The notes beneath the pieces are model-generated. The model saw only the letters and a program-made list of their open reading frames with translations. It was not told where the DNA came from and did not search any database. A stretch of 64,000 bases of DNA from Fremontodendron californicum (Eukaryota > Streptophyta > Magnoliopsida > Malvales > Malvaceae). The stretch is taken from the NCBI GenBank assembly GCA_030761205.1, contig JAULJL010000002.1, forward strand, positions 25,771,010-25,835,009, written 5' to 3'. Below, piece by piece: positions 47,871-59,560 of this stretch. Position numbers and translations under genes: made by a program. Numbering within the stretch: position 1 is the stretch's first letter; the number at the start of each line of letters is the position of its first letter.

Positions 47871-50800
47871 TGTCGCAACCTAAAAAATAACATGTCTCAT
47901 CGCAAGACTTTATTATTCTTTAAGTGTGACATTAAAAAAAACTGAGGAAAAGTCGACTTAATTCCTCTAGAAAATCGAAGGTTTTGAAAATAACCTTGAA
48001 AAAGACATGGAGTCGCCACCAATCTTTTTTGGCTAGGTGTCATCGGCCACCTATTAAAACTGGTTTTATAAAACATTTTAAAATTAATTAAAACATTTTT
48101 TTTAAAACCAATTTCAATTTTGCATTTTAAACTAGAGAAATCAAAGAAGCGGGTTCGAGACTCGGTTACGTCTGGGAAGGATTAGCACCCCCACAACGCT
48201 CGTATAAAACGGTACCTTATTAATCGTGTGTTATCTCAAGTCTCGATAAAAGATCGATTTTTAATTTGGTATTTCAAGTTAATTCCCAATTTAAAGAAAA
48301 ATAATTCCATTTTTTTTATTGAAAATGATCCGAAATTTATTAATTCAAAATTTTCCTATATTTCCCAACAAGCATGGCAAAATATAGAAATTTTTATTAT
48401 TTTGGAAATTTTTCGAATCATTCTTGTTTTAAAGAAGATATTCCATTATTAATGATAATTGATGATATCCTCCCCCGCAAACCCGACAGAGAACTCATGA
48501 ATTATTTTAACTCGGGAATATCTTTATTTTATTGAAAATCATTACCTTTTTCAAAACATTTTAAAGAAATATGAATATGTGTGACATAAATAAAATGACA
48601 TAGGAAAGTCTATATAATATAATGAAACCTAAATGGTATGATATAATTTAAATGTCTTAGCATATTCTAAATGAAATGAAATATCCTAAGTCATATGATA
48701 TATTCTTAATGAAATGAAATGACCTAGGTAACATGATATATTCTATATGAAATGTAATATCCTAAGTCATATGATATATTTTAAATGAAATGAAATGACC
48801 TAGGTAACATGATATATTCTATATGAAATGTAATATCCTAAGTCATATGATATATTTAAATCAAATAAAATATCCTAAGTGACATAATATATTCTAAATG
48901 AAATGAAATGACCTAGGTAACATAATATATTCTATATGAAATGAAATATCCTAAGTCACATGATATATTCTAAATGGAATAAAATGATTTAAATGACATG
49001 GAAAATATAAATGATATGGCATATAATCTAAATGACATGAAACATAAAATAATGCTATCATATAATATGCATGAAAATAAAAATGAAAATAATAATGCAT
49101 GAACATAGTATGTGCTAAATAATGTGACAAAAATAAATAACTAAATAAAAATGATAGGATATCATGAAATATTCAAAACCATATAATAAACAACATAACA
49201 TCAAAATATCAATAATAACAACACCATGGAAATTATCCTAGCAAAAATCACATATTATATAGTATGCATGAATATGGAAAATGCAATGCATGAGAATGTA
49301 TTTTTTCCTTTAATTAAGAAAATTCGTATATCTAAAAAGATATCCGGCTACCTTAGGAAAATATATATCAAATTAAATTTTCTAAAAAATCAAAATATTT
49401 TGTGATTGTTTGAAAACAATTTTGGAAAACTTAGATTAAAAAAATAAAAGGCTAGCTAAACCCTTTTTAAATGGCTCTAATTTCCTAAGTTTAAAATCCC
49501 GGACTTGACAACCCTTAACCCGAGGTTTTAAAAAATCATTTTTAGAGTTTAAAAAGCCTTAGAAACTACCCTAATACAGTAGCTAAATTTCCTAATCAGC
49601 CCCCACTAAGTAACTTAACCAAAACAGAAAAATGGTTTTCCTTCAAATTCAATTCTACCTCTACTGTCCAGTTTTAAAGTACGATTTTTTACCCTATTTT
49701 TAAAAATTCAAAAATGTCTAAACAAAATACTGGAGACTCAGGTCATGTAAAACTACTCGGGAAAAAATTGACTTAATTTTCTGATTAAAGATGACTACCT
49801 CAAAAAATCGGGAAAGTACGAGTATTAGGTGAAAAAGCTGTTTTGCAAAAACACATTTTTTTTGCCTTTGATAAAATCTTTTAAAAATCAAAGTAAAAAT
49901 GTTAGAGACTCTCTTAAAGACTCACAAACAGTAGTTAACACTTTTGAAAAGTTATACAAAAATTGGCTAAGTAAAAAAAAAAAATCACAAAGGTAGAATA
50001 ATCAATTTGACAACTCTTTAATTTTCCACACGTATGCTCAAAATGAGCATGACTTTAAACCATTGATTGGTCTAAGTCGTAAATCATGTGGTAATGACAT
50101 GAAATGCATGAAAATAAAGCAAATATGATGCATGAAATACATGATTTAGAACCCAAATGACATGAAAAATGCATGGCATAGAGAATATGACCTAGACCTA
50201 ACTGAACTTGCATGGCATTTAAAGCAACCTAGGTAAAAAATGCATGAATATGCATGGCAAAGCAAAACAAAGCAAACCAATCCTAAACCTAAAGAATGCA
50301 TGGCAATAACACAAACATATAACATGCTTAAACAAAATACACAAGCAAATATCATGAAAATGCAAACCTATCAACTAGCATGATGAAAATGCACATATAA
50401 AGCATACAACATGAGGGGTGGCCGAATGGTCCCATACTTTAAAATGAGCATGGCTTTTTCACAAACACATGATATACTAACATGCAAGATTAAAGAATAA
50501 TACTCAAATCATGCAAATATAAAGTAAAGGCATGAAAACCAGTAGGCATTTTCACAAACACATGGATTAACAAAATGTAAAACATAAACAAACTTAAACA
50601 TTTTCAAAACAGAAAATAAAAAATGCAAGACAAGTAAAATAAACATGATAACAAAATAATATACTCAAAAATGGAAACAAGCAAGCAACCAAATCAAAAC
50701 AAGCTTCATGTTTATGTATTTGAAGAAGATTTAAAGCATCAAAACGTGTTAAATATCACTAATAACATGAAATAAAAAACAAAACAGCAACTACACTAAA

Positions 50801-50993
50801 ACAGGAAGCCATTCGGGCACCCCTCTAGCTGATAAAAAAAATTCTCAAAGCCTTTTCCAAGAAAGTATAAAAAAGAACTTGAAGAAGAATATTAAAAACA
50901 CTTATTTTAAAAAGAAAAATCAAAAGAAACTCACCAAAATAGCAATCAAAACAACAAATCAAGAATAGAAAATCAAGGAAAGTGCAAGAGTAT
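47871..50993 (-). repeat. Element 2 5' LTR, truncated
   Basis: Starts TGTCGCAACC and follows the family LTR (TATA-like motif 48064-48073, AT-rich array 48640-48990, hairpin 49324-49347). At GTGCAAGAGTAT (50993) it stops matching the LTR (compare 37345-37375) and becomes MULE coding sequence. The missing ~1.8 kb would have held the ~158-bp repeats, telo-boxes, W-boxes and LTR 5' edge. Confidence 0.9.
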
Positions 50994-52265
50994 TAGAATC
51001 TGAATGTGGAATTCCAGTGACCTACCACCAAGCTTGGGCATGCAAAGAGCAATCCATGAAGTTGCTGCATGGGAAAGTCGAGGACTAGTACAAATTAGTT
51101 CCATGGTTGTGTGAGAAAATCAAGGATGTTGACCCCGAAAGTGTCGTAATCTGCACTTATGATAATGGTAATCATTTTAAGCAACTATTTATTGCTTATG
51201 GATGGTCAATTATTTGTTTTTTGAATGGGTATCGAGGGTTGATTTTTATTGATGGTTGCCATTTGAGTGGACCTTATAAAGGGACGTTATTATCTACTAG
51301 CTCAATAGATACAAATAATCAGCTTTTCCCGATTGCATATGCAATTGTTAGCTCAGAAAGTTTAGAGAATTGGATATGGTTCTGGGAAATTTTAAAATCA
51401 AATGTTGCCAGAGATGTTTCGGTAACCATTATTTCTGATAGGAGCCAGAATATTATCACTAGTGTTGGCGAAATATTTGGATCGGCTTATCATGCTTATA
51501 GTTATAGACATATTAAGGAAAACTTTAGTGCTGAAGTTAGCAAATTGATGTATGGTGGGAAAAAAGTGAAGGAGCAAGCCCTACAGTTGTTGGATACAGT
51601 GGTTTATGCTAGACTTGAAGAGGATTACAATGTTGCATTTACAAATTTGACCATGTACAACAAAGAGCTAGCTGAATGGGTGTTAGATAATCATCCAGAA
51701 CATTTGCTCATGTCAAAATTCAGTCGTCCTCGTTGGGATCATATTACTAGCAACGTTGCAGAGTCTTTGAATGCATAGTTCGTCAAGGAGAGGTGACACA
51801 ACATCATTTTCCTCATCAATGAGCATAGAGAAAAGTTAGCTCAAAAAAATTATAAAGCTAAGTCTGATGTCAATAATTGGAAAATTTGAGTACTAGACAA
51901 TGCACATGTTTAGGATGGTAAATGAGTAGACTTCCTTGTGCCCATGCTTCTGTAGTCATTGAAGCGAAACATGGAGACATTCACCCAGTTCGTTGATGAT
52001 TGTTATAAGTCAACGAAACAGGAGTTGATTTATTCACTTACAATGGCTCCAGTTGAGACTCATAACTTGCCTGATTTCACCGTATCAGACAACAGTCGAC
52101 ATCATTTATCCTTGAAGCCTCCTCTGACGAAGAGGCCACCAGGTCGACCAAAAGTCAAGCACATTGAATCACAATTTATCAAGAAATGAGAAATTCACTG
52201 CTCTAAATGTAAGCAAATTGGTCACAATCGAGCTTCATCCAAATCGCCAAATCCACTGTAAAGCA
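50994..52265 (+). pseudogene. MULE (Mutator-like) transposase, 5'-truncated and broken
   Basis: The reading frame is in transposase sequence from the first bases after the LTR junction (GIPVTYHQAWACKEQS), with a stop near 51089. A 223-codon open stretch (51107-51778) then carries the MULE catalytic core: RGLIFIDGCHLSGPYKGTLL with the first Asp (about residue 49), FPIAYAIVSSESLENWIWFW, and IISDRSQNI with the second Asp (about residue 111). AYSYRHIKENF resembles the usual C-x2-H block but has Ser in place of Cys. The open frame ends at ESLNA. After stops and frameshifts, the C-terminal PPLTKRPPGRPKVKHIESQF and the zinc knuckle CSKCKQIGHNRA (52203-52238) follow, but the knuckle's last Cys is changed to Ser. 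The N-terminal DNA-binding part is absent. The family is clear and the copy is inactive. Confidence 0.9.
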
Positions 52266-52966
52266 ATTGTAAGTTTTACATGATTAATATTTAAATTTAC
52301 CTTTTTTTCTTTATGGTTACATGCCAAACCTATATAACTTATATCTTCTTCATGTGTTAAATGGAGGTTCATGGTTACATACCTTGCCTTTTGTAAAGGA
52401 GTTACAACTTTTTGTTAGGATAGTTGATACTTTTTTAAACCCGACAGAAGAATATGAATGTTCGAGGTGCTATATTTTTTGTTGATGCACCTAAATTCTC
52501 TATGTATATTAGGGTTTGGAAGGTTCGAGGTGCTATATATTTATTTTTGGAGCACCGAAAATTGTTTGTAGCTTAGGAATTGAATGGTTCAATGTCCTAT
52601 ATTTTTTTTGAAAGCACTGAATCGATGTCTAATTCGTCAAACCTGCTCATATGTCGCATTTTGCATGCCTTACATTTTGTACAGCTATGTATAGACCATT
52701 TTTTGTATAATTGGTCTATTGGATTTATGTTGAGAAGCTTTTGGGTTTAGGTGTGACTATTGCTTAGTCTGGTCTTTTCTTCTTATTTATGGTGTATGTA
52801 GCTTCCTTTGTGTACTCTGGTAGTAGGAAGATATTGATGTTGATAGGACCATTTTACTTTATAATTTTCTGTGTTGTCTAGAACATCCTATGTTTGGAAT
52901 GAATGAAACAAAATATCAAGTATCCAATTCTATGTTTATAATATTAGTTGGATTTCTTATAGTGTA
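52266..52966. other. Non-coding region 3' of the MULE transposase
   Basis: It contains two or three diverged ~85-bp repeats around GTTCGAGGTGCTATAT (near 52462, 52523 and, weakly, 52588). No gene was seen. It may be the 3' flank of the MULE. Confidence 0.5.
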
Positions 52967-53880
52967 GTTCTATGGACATGACCACAAGACAATAAATACA
53001 TTCCTGCTTACTTATATGTATATTTAGGTAAATCAATATGTACATTTTTAGTTTCTCCTAAATTCAACCCTAAATCAACTGGGAATTAATCCCCAATGCA
53101 TTTAAATGACGTATATAACATCAATTTTAGTAAAAAAAATTTAATAAAAAATTCCACTTATATGTACATGGCCACAATACAATATGTACATTCCTGCATA
53201 CTTATATGTACATGTAGGCAAAACAATATGTACATTTTTAGTGTCTCCTAAATTCAACCCTATATCAGTTGGGAATTAATCCGCAATGCATTTAAATGAC
53301 ATACAGAACATCAATTTTAGTAAAAAAAAAAAATTTAATAAAAAATGGCACTTATATGTACATGGCCACAAGACAATATGTACAGTCCTACATACTTATA
53401 TGTACATTTAGGTAAAACAATATGTACATTTTTAGTTTCTCCTAAATTCAACCCTAAATCAACTGGAATTAATCCCTAATGCATTTAAATGATGTATAGA
53501 ACATCAATCTTAGTAAAAAAAAAATTAATAAAAAATTCCACTTATATGTACATGGCCACAAGACAATATGTACATTTCTGCATACTTATATGTACATTTA
53601 GGTAAAACAATATGTACATTTTTAGTTTCTCCTAAATTCAACCCTAAATCAATTGAGAATTAATCGCCAATGCATTTAAACATATAGAACATCAATTTTA
53701 GTAAAAAAAAAAAAATTACAAAAAGTTCCACTTATATGTACATGGCCACAAGACAATATGTATATTCCTGCATACTTATATGTACATATAGGCAAAACAA
53801 TATGTACATTTTTAGTTTCTCCTAAATTCAATCCTTAATCAACTGGGAATAATCCCAAATGCATTTTTAGTTTGATTAGT
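52967..53880. repeat. ~190-bp tandem array, five units
   Basis: Units start near 52967, 53157, 53351, 53541 and 53731 with CTTATATGTACATGGCCACA. They contain four TATGTACAT-type motifs, TTTCTCCTAAATTCAACCCT, GGGAATTAATCCCCAATGCA and an A-run with variable length (~8-13). The last unit ends near CAAATGCATTTTTAG. Diverged by point changes only, it looks like a small satellite-like expansion. Confidence 0.9.
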
Positions 53881-54250
53881 TAGTTTTTATGTGGTTTTAT
53901 AGGTCCAAAGTGAGAAGGAGTTTCGAGGTGCAAAATGACGAAAAATAGTGCAAAGCAACTTGCAGGCAGATTCGACCTCCCGAGCTTGTTTCTAGGAAAA
54001 CATGATTTTAAAAATCTTCATATAAGAAAACTTCCTTCATGACGTTTGAAGCTGACTTCCATATCTCTACAACGTAGTTTACTCGTCAGAATCGGATGAG
54101 ATTTGCTTATCCAAATCAGTTGAAGAAGTACAAAAAATAGAAGAAACATTGGGCAGCCAACCAGAATGGTCGACGCCACGGTGCCAAAATCCAACGTCGC
54201 GACGTCACCTATTCTGCCTGCACTCATTTCACCCTAGAAACCAGCTTCAA
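53881..54250. other. Non-coding, probably repeat-derived
   Basis: Includes AACGTCGCGACGTCACC near 54203, a GC-rich phrase that resembles leader sequence of some plant LTR elements, and GTTTGAAGCTGACTTCC near 54046. TCTTCATATAAGAAA occurs at 54015 and again at 54262, where the EMS1-like sequence begins. No confident class. Confidence 0.4.
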
Positions 54251-55050
54251 AAGTCGCCCAGTCTTCATATAAGAAACCAGCTTACTCACTTGGATTTAAG
54301 CCTTAATGATCTTGCTAGTGAGCTACCTTCTTTGTTGTCCCAAACGCTTAACCTGGTGGGGCTATATGTTCAGCAGAATAGGCTCTCTGGTGGGGTAGGT
54401 AATCTCTTCTCTAGTTCCCTATCTTGGAAGATTGAAGGCATGAATTTTAGTAATAACATTTTTTCTGGAAACTTACCACAATCATTGGGCAATTTGTCTT
54501 ACGTGACTTACTTAGATCTTCATAGGAATATGTTTAGGGGTGAGATTCCTTTAGAAGTTGGTAACTTGATGCAAATTGAGTATTTTGATGTATCTGGAAC
54601 AGATTATCTGGACAGATTCCAAAGAAAGTATGCGGGCTGTTAAATTTATTCTACTTGAATTTGGCTAAAAACCGGTTGGGAGGACCTGTGCCCATAAATG
54701 GTATTTGCCAAAACCTGTCAAGGATTCTTCTTGCTGGGAACAATGATCTATGTGGCAAAATTATGGGTTTAGAGTGCCAGATCAGAAGTTTTGACAGATC
54801 CTTTTTGTTAAATGCTTGGGGCCTTGCTGCCATTGTGGCTGCAAGTGTCTTTATCATTTTCACTTTAGCCTTTGCTCTATCGAGGTAGATTATGAGTACT
54901 AGTGAGGAAAGTGATCCAGAAGAATTGGAGGAAACTAAATTAAAAATCTTTATAGATCAAGAGCTCTATTTCTTAAGTAACAGCAGGTCGAAGGAGCCGC
55001 TGAGCATCAATATAGCGATGTTCGAGCAGCCACTACTGAAACTAACACTC
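54251..55050 (+). pseudogene. EMS1/EXS-like LRR receptor kinase fragment
   Basis: The fragment covers the last leucine-rich repeats through the juxtamembrane region of an EMS1-type receptor kinase (the anther-cell-fate receptor of plants). LRR units include LTHLDLSLNDLASELPSLLS, MNFSNNIFSGNLPQSLGNLS and YLDLHRNMFRGEIPLEVGNL. A one-base frameshift near 54596-54600 separates these from QIPKKVCGLLNLFYLNLAKN. Then come the capping segment GICQNLSRILLAGNNDLCGK, a transmembrane helix (LAAIVAASVFIIFTLAFAL), a stop codon at 54886-54888 where the family has Trp, and the juxtamembrane block YFLSNSRSKEPLSINIAMFE. Similarity ends at LLKLTL (~55046), before the kinase domain. There are no introns. It cannot encode a working receptor. 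The product identity is confident; the subfamily is from memory of the juxtamembrane sequence. Confidence 0.88.
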
Positions 55051-56340
55051 ATTCCACCCTTGATGATAACTAAAACTAGATCTCAAAACAAGACCATGCC
55101 ATAGATAAAATCAAGACAAGAAAAAAAAAAAACAAAACCCAATTAATGATATTTGATAGAAAGTCAAAGATGTAGATAGTTGTAGTTGTATAATGACACA
55201 ACTAAACTAAACCATAAAGGATTCCATTTTTGATTTTCTTGCTCTGCTCTTTGACACAAACATGGCCTAAGAGCTGCAATCTCCAAACTTGTATTCTACC
55301 TTGGTGGAAGATTCCAGCCAGGAGTAATAAATGAATCCTTTTGTTCAAACATACAAACCATAAATATAGCAAAGAGAGAGAGAGTGTGAGTGTGAGAGAG
55401 AGAGAGAGATGACCCTTTTTTTGGGTTAATCATACACTAATGTTAATCAAAGTACAAGCAAATTTAACATTAACCATAACTCACTTACAACCAATAGAAG
55501 GTTACCAAAAAAAATCACAACCTAAGGGAAAAGGAATTGGAGAGTCTTAAGTATTCATAAAATCTTTTGCTACTTCAATCAGTTCATCGGCCAAGAAATG
55601 AGCCAAAGAGGGCTTTTCTAAGAGGAAACAACATCTGCAAATTGAAACAGCCATGTGACCCTACTGAATATCACAAGGAGAAAAAAAAAACGAATACAAA
55701 AACTATATATTGTAGGAACTCCTCCACAGCTCGTTTGAGAACTACATACATGGTCAAAACTCAAAGGACACAATGAACGGAGCAATTCTCCCCATATAAC
55801 ATTTTAAGGATTTTATCTGTGACTGTTGACATAATAAAGAATGTTTAAAATGTTCTTCCACATCTTTTTGCAGGAAAGAAACATGCAGAATGCCACAAAA
55901 TTAAGGCTGTGAGAGAATCTATAACCTTTTTGCTGCAAGATATTGTGCATGATAAAAGTTCAACTATACATGTACAAGTTTCTCGCATGTCGCCAAGCTA
56001 CTGAACCACCAACACTAGCATAAAACTAAGTATGAGCATACCACTAACATGAAACCCAAACTAAGTTAAATAAGCAGTCCAACAAGGTTAACTCCACAAT
56101 TTTTTTCTTTGACTATTATCTTCAGAATTTCCCTGCAAGTAACGAAGAGAAGAAAATGTAAGATAAAAGAACAAGATATACATTCGTAATCCACTCAGCA
56201 TTTAAAGAAGTAAGGAAATAATTATGTTCAAAACAAATATGTAATTGTAGGAAACAAGATACATGTAGTTAGAATCTTAACGTATTTCAGTTACATCTAC
56301 ACATCATGGTAAATTTTTAACATTCCTGAGCCCAAAAAAT
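55051..56340. other. Non-coding interval with GA/GT-rich microsatellite
   Basis: No coding block was recognised on either strand. A purine-rich microsatellite (AGAGAGAG...TGTGAGTGTG...AGAGAG) lies at 55374-55408. Confidence 0.55.
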
Positions 56341-56344
56341 CTGT

Positions 56345-57064
56345 GTTTAGAATCCACAAAGGCTGGACATGCTCAGAACTTGCTTTTTTCTGTATTTCTT
56401 GTATTCAAAAATCAACTGGGCAGCGAACTGCAGACGGTACTTCTTCGCATCATCCTAAAAAAATTATGTACATCAATTAAAATTCTTCGCATTAGTCTTA
56501 CAGAAAATACAAATAATTTCTATGACAATCACCCGATTAAGCGGTGGACTGATTCGGCCAAACCAGTATTGTAAGTGCTTAATTAAAAAAACCCCACAAT
56601 CAGATGAATTGTAAGACAAATGACAAAATATATTGCATCAATAGTAATGATAACTAAAGAAACATGTATAACTGTTAAATGAATTAAAACTAAGAGATTA
56701 CTAGTCATCTGATTGCCAATCAAATTGTAGATGTTTATCCTTGTACTGTTTCATTGCATCTACAACAGGATGATTCCAAGCACGTAACAATGGTGGAAAA
56801 ACTTTTAGCTAAAAGGACGATTTGAAGCATGTCAGTCAAATATTCCACTACGAACAAACTAGTTGAGGATATGAGTTAAAGATTACCAAACGCTTCGGGA
56901 AAGCAACATGCAGACGTCCAAAAGACGACCTTCTTCAATCAATAATTTCAATCTCACGAGACACCATATTCACGCAATATGCAACCAAATGATTATTTGC
57001 ACATAAGGGTAAGCAAATCTAAACCAATGAATTGAATATTAATGACAAATGTAAATAAGAACTT

Positions 57065-57095
<31 letters not shown>

Positions 57096-59560
57096 TTACA
57101 TCTAATACTAATGTGAATATTTATAAAAACTTGCATATATGTATGCATGTTGAGCTTGCATAATATCAGCATTATACAGTTCATTTGCAAGATAATTAGC
57201 AAAATAAGTGGCCACTTCATCAACTGTCTTTCCCGCAAATTTGTAATTAAGTATGTCACCCTACATTGAAAGGAGACTTTTTGATTAACTTATGCTATAT
57301 ACTTATAATCTTAATCAACATGCACATTTTTATAAAGATGTATATTAGGAGGAACAAAATTCATACCTCAAAATGTGAACTCAAAACAACACGAGTTCCA
57401 ATCGATTTCCTACCCATATAGATTTTGGTGGCATTAATTACACGAACATACATGTCTACAACCTGCCATACTCCAAAGAAAAATGAATTAGGATATCTTA
57501 CGATAAAAGCGTTTATGCAAATGTTAAATTAACAAACTTTATTATACAATGTAATTCACCCAATTCGAACCCGCTAAAGACAGTATGTCGAGCCTCGTTA
57601 ATGACCAACCATGCATTGAGGACAAGATTTCCCTACATCATTAACAAACATTGTTCAAATATTGCATTGTTCGTAACAATAATGTTATGTAAAAAGTGGA
57701 GAGTCAATTGGAATGTGTAACTTACATATGATTATCATTTTCATCCCAAGCATAATTAACCACAAATTTTTCTACTTTCTTCAACGTCGCAAGTGGCCAA
57801 TTAAAATAGAATGGTGATCGGAGATTAACAGAAGTTCTAATTGTTCTAGGAATTCGTGGAGATCTCCTAATAAAAGGGAAATCATGTTTCCCTGTTACGA
57901 TTTCCAGGAATTTTCTCTACAAATTCCGCCCCTTCTTCAAATTCAACATTGGAAGGAACGTTAGATTCTTCCACTTGAACATTTGATGGAGGGGCAGTTG
58001 TTTGTGAACTGGACCCTTTTGCAAATGTCCTAAACATAGATGATGGAGAAGCTTTAGTGTCCACCTTCTCCATCCTTCTATTGAAATCATCGAACTGATT
58101 TCCCATTTCAGCATTCGCATGTGCTGAAGACAACTTCGCAAATGCCATGAAATCAAGAACATTGTCTTTATGAAACTGGACCATTTCCTCATTCCACTGA
58201 ATCATCTTCTCCATAGGCCCTTTGATCCTTTCAAATAAAGCCTAAACACATAATTATAAAATTTAATTATTTATGGAGAGTGTTGCAACGATTTTAAAGG
58301 CTATGAAAGGTATTACTATGTTAGATGAATTTCAATGACAAAATTTAGACATACCATCACCTCTAGATCAAGCTGCATTGTTGAAACATCTCCAAAACAC
58401 TTATCTGTAGGGGGATCAATGTCACTTACAACCTACATACATAAGTAGATTTCAATAACTTTTTATAATACGAACTAATATTCTATTTTTAAATTGGAAT
58501 GCGCATCAATCAAACATTACTTACCTCTCCTAACCCATGCCGCCCTAACTCTTCCTCAACTTGTAGGCGCTTCTTCACAGACGCATCATCCCATCCCATT
58601 AATCGGGGCATTGCATGGAGAACAAAATGTTCGGATAGGATAACTCTATCCAAAATGTTGTATATTAAGAATAGGAGACTAAATATAATGTTTTTTTTTA
58701 CTTATTAGTAAAAGACATTGAAAATAGAATCATAAAAGATAATACATATTTACCTGAAGGAAGAGTAAGGAACCAGTAATATATGTTGTGTCTTGCCTTC
58801 CATTGTACCTTCTAACGCCGTTCATCAACTGCTTTAGTGTAAACCCACCCCAATTGTAGGAACGAATTTGGGATGAATCATAAATCGTGTTAACCAACTT
58901 TGTATTTACTTCAGGCCTACTAGAAGGCGACATGACAGCACCGATAACAAACAAGACGAACAACCTTTTCCAATCATCTATATCTGTTACATTATGTAAC
59001 AAATTCTCTACTTCCTTCAATGAAGGAACCCTCAAAAATCTATCACACCAACCCTTTATCTCATCTTCTCATTTACAACATCTACTCTAGCCTCTTCTCC
59101 CATACATGGAATGCCAAACACTAGACCTACATTTGTATCTTTCATTGCTAAGATATGGTTAGACCATCTTAAAAAACAATTTAATGGGTCACATTGTTTA
59201 ATAAGCCACTCACATAGATTGTGACGCAAAATTGTACATCTCAAACTTAGAAACCCACCAAAACCTATCTATCGCACTGCATTTTCCTTCATAACATCAC
59301 CCCTAACAACTTCGTTCATAACCCTAACCAATTTACCAGGGCTACATCTTGTGCGCAATTCCACATCACACTACAATTTTATTATGAATAGATTATGTTC
59401 AATCTAGCAAAAATTTATATTATCAATAACAAAATGTTCAATCAAAGAAAAATAATTTACCTCAAGACCTTTATTTTTTCTTGCTAAATGCCTTGAACTA
59501 TACGTCGTTCCATTTTTTCTTCTCCTAAATTTGTATGTGTCACAAATAAAGCTGATAATA
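56345..59560 (-). pseudogene. Transposon-borne Ulp1/C48 cysteine-protease-like gene, multi-exon, broken
   Basis: Read downward, apparent exons are ~59555-59460 (KFRRRKNGTTYSSRHLA), 59373-58753 (ELRTRCSPGKLVRVM, CEWLIKQCDPLNCF, DIDDWKRLFVLFVIGAVM, YNWGGFTLKQLM), 58655-58524 (EHFVLHAMPRLMGWDD), 58432-58355, 58242-57727 (coiled MEKMIQWNEEM; NWPLATLKKVEKFVVNYAWD), 57634-57549 (SSMHGWSLTRLDILSLAGSN), 57464-57367 (DMYVRVINATKIYMGRKS), 57260-57125 (VDEVATYFANYLANELYNA), ~57010-56889, 56811-56704 and 56448-56345 (DDAKKYRLQFAAQLIFEYKK). Several joins have GT donors. The protease-like half keeps the catalytic-His block (PLCANNHLVAYCVNM) and the Asp block (EIEIID). A possible Gln/Cys block (PNQS...SGDC, ~56560-56525) contains a stop. 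Other damage includes stops near 59275 and 56943 and frameshifts near 59062 and 57915. Such Ulp1-like genes, with an N-terminal plant-specific domain, are carried by some plant MULEs. Family confident; exon edges approximate. Confidence 0.78.
57068..57094. repeat. (TA)n microsatellite in an intron of the Ulp1-like gene
   Basis: A run of ~13 AT units in the minus-strand intron after the exon ending near 57125. Confidence 0.9.

Larger units (their letters stand above)
3513..50993 (-). mobile_element. Element 2: Tat/Ogre-type non-autonomous LTR retrotransposon, interrupted and truncated
   Basis: A minus-strand LTR element. Its 3' LTR is 3513-4804 plus 35557-39170, split by solo LTR B. The internal region is 39171-47870. 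The 5' LTR is 47871-50993 and is cut short. Minus-strand signals are a primer site at 47850-47867 and the purine tract AAAGAGGGGCAGC at 39171-39183. It encodes two gag-like ORFs and no recognisable pol. The left edge abuts the LINE at 3512. The right edge runs into MULE coding sequence at 50994, so no target duplication can be checked. It is the oldest member of the nest, because everything from 4805 to 35551 lies inside its 3' LTR. Confidence 0.88.

Noticed and set aside
54018..54250. Extension of the EMS1-like reading frame to an upstream Met near 54149
   Set aside because: The first ~35 codons do not resemble LRR sequence and come from repeat-like DNA with CGTCGCGACGTC. The EMS1-like part starts about 54251.
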